Below are positions 20,020 through 23,778 of a stretch of 23,778 bases of DNA, piece after piece (within the stretch, counting starts at the first letter, position 1; the number at the start of each line of letters is the position of its first letter). Source of the stretch: Pseudopyrenochaeta lycopersici (taxonomy: Eukaryota > Ascomycota > Dothideomycetes > Pleosporales > Pseudopyrenochaetaceae); contig NHZP01000149.1 in the NCBI GenBank assembly GCA_003313425.1, positions 1 to 23,778 of the forward strand. The letters are read 5' to 3'. The translations under genes were made by a program, and so were the position numbers. Under the pieces are notes generated by a model. The model saw only the letters and a list, made by a program, of their open reading frames with translations. It was not told the DNA's origin and made no database searches.

Positions 20020-20800
20020 CAGCGGGTCCAGTACATCCGGGCTACTTGCTTGAAGACTACGGAAACCAGTAGAGCGCAGCACATCTTCCCACTGAGTCTC
20101 AGTGAGCAGCGGGCCATCAGTCCGCCACTCTTCCGATGCGTTCCACCAGCCTGGTAGTGTGCCAAAGATGACTGAGGCTGCAAGAAGGCGATTGGTCATT
20201 TCAAGAAGGATGAGTTTGCCTCCTGGCCGTAAAAGCTGCCGTGCATGTGCCATCGTGCGATGCATGTCGGATGTGGCGTGGAGTACGTTGGCTGCAACGA
20301 TAACATCGTAGGACGCAGGCTTGAAGTCCTGTGTTTCAGGATCTTGCTCAACATCGAGCTTCTTAAAGTTCATGAACTGCGAGAAGTCCTCAAACTTCTC
20401 TGCGGCGCGTTGGAAGAAGTAGGATGAAATGTCGGTGTATGTGTACGACTTCAGTCGCGGGTACGTGTGGACATCTTCACAGCCCTTCAGCCCTTGAAGC
20501 GTCGGAACCGTCGCACCACCCGTACCAGCGCCGATCTCGAGATAGTCTAGGTTGGGATACTTATGGGAAAGCATGGTGACGTATCGGGATATCTGCGCAT
20601 ATGTATTGGGCATTCCGAAGGCGGTGGTGTAGTAGTCTTCCAGCAGATTCTCCTGCATCATCAACGCGAGAGGTTCGACCTCTTGTCTGAATACTGAATG
20701 TAGGGCCTCCCCTACTCGTACTAGAAGCCTGCCATCATACGCCGTCTGATGATTTCGATAGTACTCCACAAGGGCCTGAAGTTTAGTGGCAGTCTCGGGG
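20020..20800 (-). other. PKS C-methyltransferase domain
   Basis: The SAM-binding motif I reads LEIGAGTGGATVPTL (around 20510-20540). It is followed by YTDIS, the KLDVEQDPETQ block and an ANVLHAT motif. It is the longest undisturbed part of the PKS (464 codons from 21225). The SAM motif is intact, so the fold looks functional. Confidence 0.85.
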
Positions 20801-21149
20801 TTGTGAAGCTGGTGCCACTCATCTGTTTGCTGTGGATGTGTCTTCGCTAACACAGCGTCTCGCAGCTCGCACAGGTTCCGATAGAACCTTTGATTGTGAG
20901 GAAGCATGGTAGATACGTCATCGTCGTTGACTTCGCGAAGGGCTTTATCGATGAAGTAGTACGACAGCAACTCCAGTTGCCTGACAGTCTTCGGTCGATC
21001 ATCTGGTCGTGGTGCCGCTTGTAGCTCCCGGTCCAGGTTTTGGCGGTCAATGGGTCCCATCAGGCTCCCAGATCGGCTTGTAGCAGTGCTTTGCCAATGA
21101 CTGCACCTCGATAGGCTCATTGGCACCATTGATAGCAACAAACTTGAAC

Positions 21150-22150
21150 CCATCCATGAGCACCACTGGCTTCGAAGTGGATGGATCCAGGGCGAAGATG
21201 TTGGCTTTCGCTTCTCTTGATCCATGTCGCTGGGCGCTGACTACAACGTTGAGTTGGTCGCCGATTTGGGCGGCGATATCTGCAGAAATCGACATTTCTT
21301 CCATGAATGTGGGCACCATTGCACCCTTCAGTTTACGAAGTTTGGGACCCCCCAGGGCTGCAAGTGCGAGCTGAAGAAAGCTATCTAGAGTAGCAGGATG
21401 TAATAATCGATCATGCACAAACTCTTTCGGATTGGCGATCCGCGTGTGGGTCACTTCGATGGCCCCAGCAACTTGAGCGGGAACATGAGGATCGATGGTT
21501 ATGCTTTGGAGGCCTTGGAATAACGGTACATACGAGAGACCAATGGCGTCAACGCTCTTGTAGAAGCAATTCGGCTCAATTTTTTGCGTGCCGTCTGCAC
21601 GCGCTTCTGTCCATTCACTCAGGCATGTCTGCGTCAACATCGTCGCCAGTCGCTTGGGTCGACACGGAAACAAGACCCCGACAATTCTCGACCCATCCTC
21701 CATCGTTGGGATACGAGAAGACACGAAACTCGTGCCATACGTCTGATAGGGCAATGCCGCTGCTCGATTGGCAACGCATGCAGAATGAGATTTCGACACC
21801 TTCGTCGGATTCGGGGACGACTAGTGCTCTAGAGATACTGACCTCTCGTAGCCTGTACTCCAATACGTTCTTAGATCCTTGGGGTAAGAATGTCGATGGT
21901 GCAATAATGCACATCTGTCTGCAAGCTTCTATTGCCATACAGAGGTAGCCGCAAGCTGGAAATAAGACGTCGCCCTGAACGACATGGTCTCTAAGCCAGG
22001 GCTGCTCTCGAGGTCGCAGGAAATTCCTGAAGCGAGGTTCGATCGGGTTCCAGTCATAGACTGGTGCACCAAGAATGTCAGTTCTAGCGAATTGCCGAAG
22101 ACGGTAATCACGGCTGAGTCGGGACTCGCAACAGTAGCTGCGAGTGTGGT
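21150..22150 (-). other. PKS dehydratase domain
   Basis: The LTDLPRYPWNH linker leads into the double hot-dog DH. The catalytic His is in DHVVQGDVLFP (HxxxGxxxxP, codon 21984-21986). The partner Asp is in HPATLDSFLQ (codon 21383-21385). A frame change falls between the two halves near 21625. Confidence 0.85.
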
Positions 22151-22419
22151 TCCAAGGATACCGAGGAAGGTCTGTCAGGACGCATAGAGACTGTTTCGGC
22201 TCACTTGGGAAATTGACTGCGTGAAGGTTGACTGGGTAGTTGTTGGCGCACAGGTGGCCAACTGCTTCCAGCACAGTGGCATCGGCAGGTTTGTTGCGGA
22301 TGAGTGTGGAGAGGTATTGGATGTGCGACTTTTCTCCGAATGTGTTTTCGAGAATCTCTTGGACGGGGAGTTTGAATAGGGCATGGGTTCCAACTTCCAG
22401 TATTACTTCTACTCCGTAA

Positions 22420-23265
22420 CTCTCATCTACCGACGGCATTGAGCAGAGCTTTTCTAACGCACCAGGAAGCGTACGCCAGCCAACAAGGTTCGATACCCAG
22501 TATTCGGCGCCTAGCTGGCGCTGGTCGACAACGTCTTCTGTGACTGAAGAGAACATTGTCGCCTGTTGCTCGCCATCTTGTCGGTACAACGCGTGCCTCT
22601 TGGAGCCGCGCAAGATATTCTTTAGCGATTGCCTGCATATGATGCGAGTGATACGCAGTATCTACTTGAAGCATCCTCGCAAAGACACCTTTGGCAACTA
22701 TGGCCTTGTGGAGTTCCACCATAGCTTTAGTATCACCAGAAACTGTTACCGCCACGAGGACTGTTAATGCAAGCGACGACAGCTTTTCCAAACTTGTCGT
22801 CCAGCTCAGCGAGTTCGTTGTTTGCTTCTTCTTCAGAAAGGCCGACAGCCATCATACGGCCGTCGTACCCAAAGCGCTTCACTTTTGGTGTTAATAAGCC
22901 ACGAAAGAACGCAACAGTCATTGCTGACTCAAAACTCAACGCGCCTGTGGCATAGGCAGCGGTGATTTCACCACTCGAATGGGCCGATAACGGAGTGGGA
23001 GTGTACGTTCCATGCGGAGAGCAGATCTATGAGAGCAATCTGGAGTGCGGTACAGGACGGCTGGCTGAATTCTGCTTCGCTGACTCGTGACGTGGTTTTA
23101 TCCTTGAGAAGCTCTTCCATCAGAGACCAGTCAGCCGCCCAGACTTTTCGTAATCGTATCGCATCTCAGTAGGCTGTTCTTGAATATTGGGTAATGGAGC
23201 AGCTCCCTGCCCATACCCCACCATTGGGCACCTTGACCAGTGAATATGAAACCTATTCGTGGCGG
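22420..23265 (-). other. PKS acyltransferase domain
   Basis: The domain opens with RIGFIFTGQGAQWWGMG (GQGAQ at about 23235). The nucleophile elbow GHSSGE lies at 22965-22985 but has one extra base in the GGG run at 22981-22983. VDTAYHSHHM (about 22650) and the closing TLPGALEKL block are intact. The loader is expected to use malonyl-CoA. Confidence 0.85.
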
Positions 23266-23499
23266 TGTTGCGCCGACTGCCTGGAAACTGGGACAGGACT
23301 TTGCAGTCGCCCTTCCAGATCTAGTTTGTCTTTTGTGACGATTGTTGCACTGTAAGAAAACCGTGAGCCGGCGTTCACAAAGGGTATAAAGCGAGGCTGT
23401 CCAATAAGCCTTCCTCATCGAAGTCGGATTGTGTTTGGAGGTGGTCGGCAAGCGATTTCCTCATATAAGCCAGACCACGCTCGTTATTGGCAGAGAGCA

Positions 23500-23778
23500 G
23501 AAACAAGCGTGATCGTGGAGTGGCACTGAATGTCATTTCGCTGGCAGGACTGACGAAGCCCGAGTCATTCCTGATGTGCCCACCAGAACGACGGTATTGC
23601 TGGAGGTAGTGGTACGCATCATCAACAATGACGTGAGCATTTGTTCCTCCGTAACCAAAAGAATTGACGCTTGCGCGTCGCAAGCCTTCCAAAGGCCAAT
23701 CCTTCGTCTCAGTGGGGACTTGTAGCCGCCATCCTTCGAAATCGATGGCGGGTTACCTCGTTGAAACCAGATGTTCGG
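23500..23778 (-). other. PKS ketosynthase domain, C-terminal end
   Basis: PNIWFQRGNP at the window edge and then SVNSFGYGGTNAHVIVDD mark the end of a KS, including the conserved third His region (NAHVIV). The active-site Cys lies outside the window. A base is missing between NP and AIDF near 23750. Confidence 0.85.

Larger units (their letters stand above)
17090..23778 (-). pseudogene. Highly reducing type I polyketide synthase, 5'-partial, frame-disrupted
   Basis: Iterative fungal PKSs of this layout build reduced polyketide chains from malonyl-CoA in the cytosol. Domains run KS (C-terminal end only), AT, DH, C-methyltransferase, ER, KR and ACP, so this is a complete reducing set with no thioesterase after the ACP. 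About eleven single-base-type frame changes are needed to follow the protein: near 23750, 23389, 23370, 23240-23310, 23133, 22982, 22750, 22590, 21625, 21050 and 18975. There is also one in-frame TAG at 19831-19833. Sequence between breaks is well conserved, so either the inactivation is recent or the breaks are sequencing indels. One canonical intron (18278-18331) survives. The start codon lies beyond the right edge. The product is unknown. The stop at 17090 faces the convergent 16272 gene. Confidence 0.88.

Overview
The window looks like nuclear DNA of a filamentous ascomycete (Pezizomycotina). Spliceosomal introns are short (about 40-90 nt, GT...AG, CTGAC/CTAAT-like branch sites), core promoters are TATA boxes followed by CT-rich leaders, and the recognisable families are typical of these fungi. 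These are a highly reducing polyketide synthase, an AA11 lytic polysaccharide monooxygenase, a class 3 lipase and a hAT transposase remnant. No rRNA, tRNA or CRISPR array was seen.

Layout, left to right. 1-1700: gene-poor, with one small ORF at 807-1094. 1754-2852 (-): secreted AA11 monooxygenase with one extra base and a shifted C-terminus. 3260-3755 (+): small lysine-rich protein. 4888-6167 (+): class 3 lipase-like hydrolase, intact with two introns. 6652-7353 (-): weak candidate gene. 7419-8755 (+): FAD-binding oxidoreductase of the DHCR24/DWF1 (delta-24 sterol reductase-like) family, scattered over all three frames. 9518-10299 (-): RING-finger protein with an intron. 11431-12069 (+): two-exon hypothetical gene. 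12132-13036 (-): multi-pass membrane protein, possibly RTA1-like. 13872-14544 (+): small four-exon coiled-coil protein. 14779-14878: cluster of palindromes. 15600-16245: truncated hAT element. 16272-16733 (+): 5'-truncated gene. 17090-23778 (-): highly reducing PKS in the order KS-AT-DH-MT-ER-KR-ACP, running off the right edge inside the KS.

The main finding is that the PKS is not a continuous reading frame. Between the edge and the ACP it carries about eleven single-base-type frame changes and one in-frame stop, yet the protein between the breaks is well conserved, with most catalytic motifs legible. The DHCR24-like gene shows the same pattern more strongly, and the AA11 gene has two such breaks. 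The lipase and the 13872 gene are clean once introns are placed. The indels lean towards one-base insertions in short homopolymers, so the sequence alone cannot decide between recent gene decay and uncorrected sequencing indels. Read mapping would decide it.

I see no novel defence or mobile system. The genes do not form an obvious complete biosynthetic cluster: no regulator, transporter or P450 is recognisable next to the PKS within the window.
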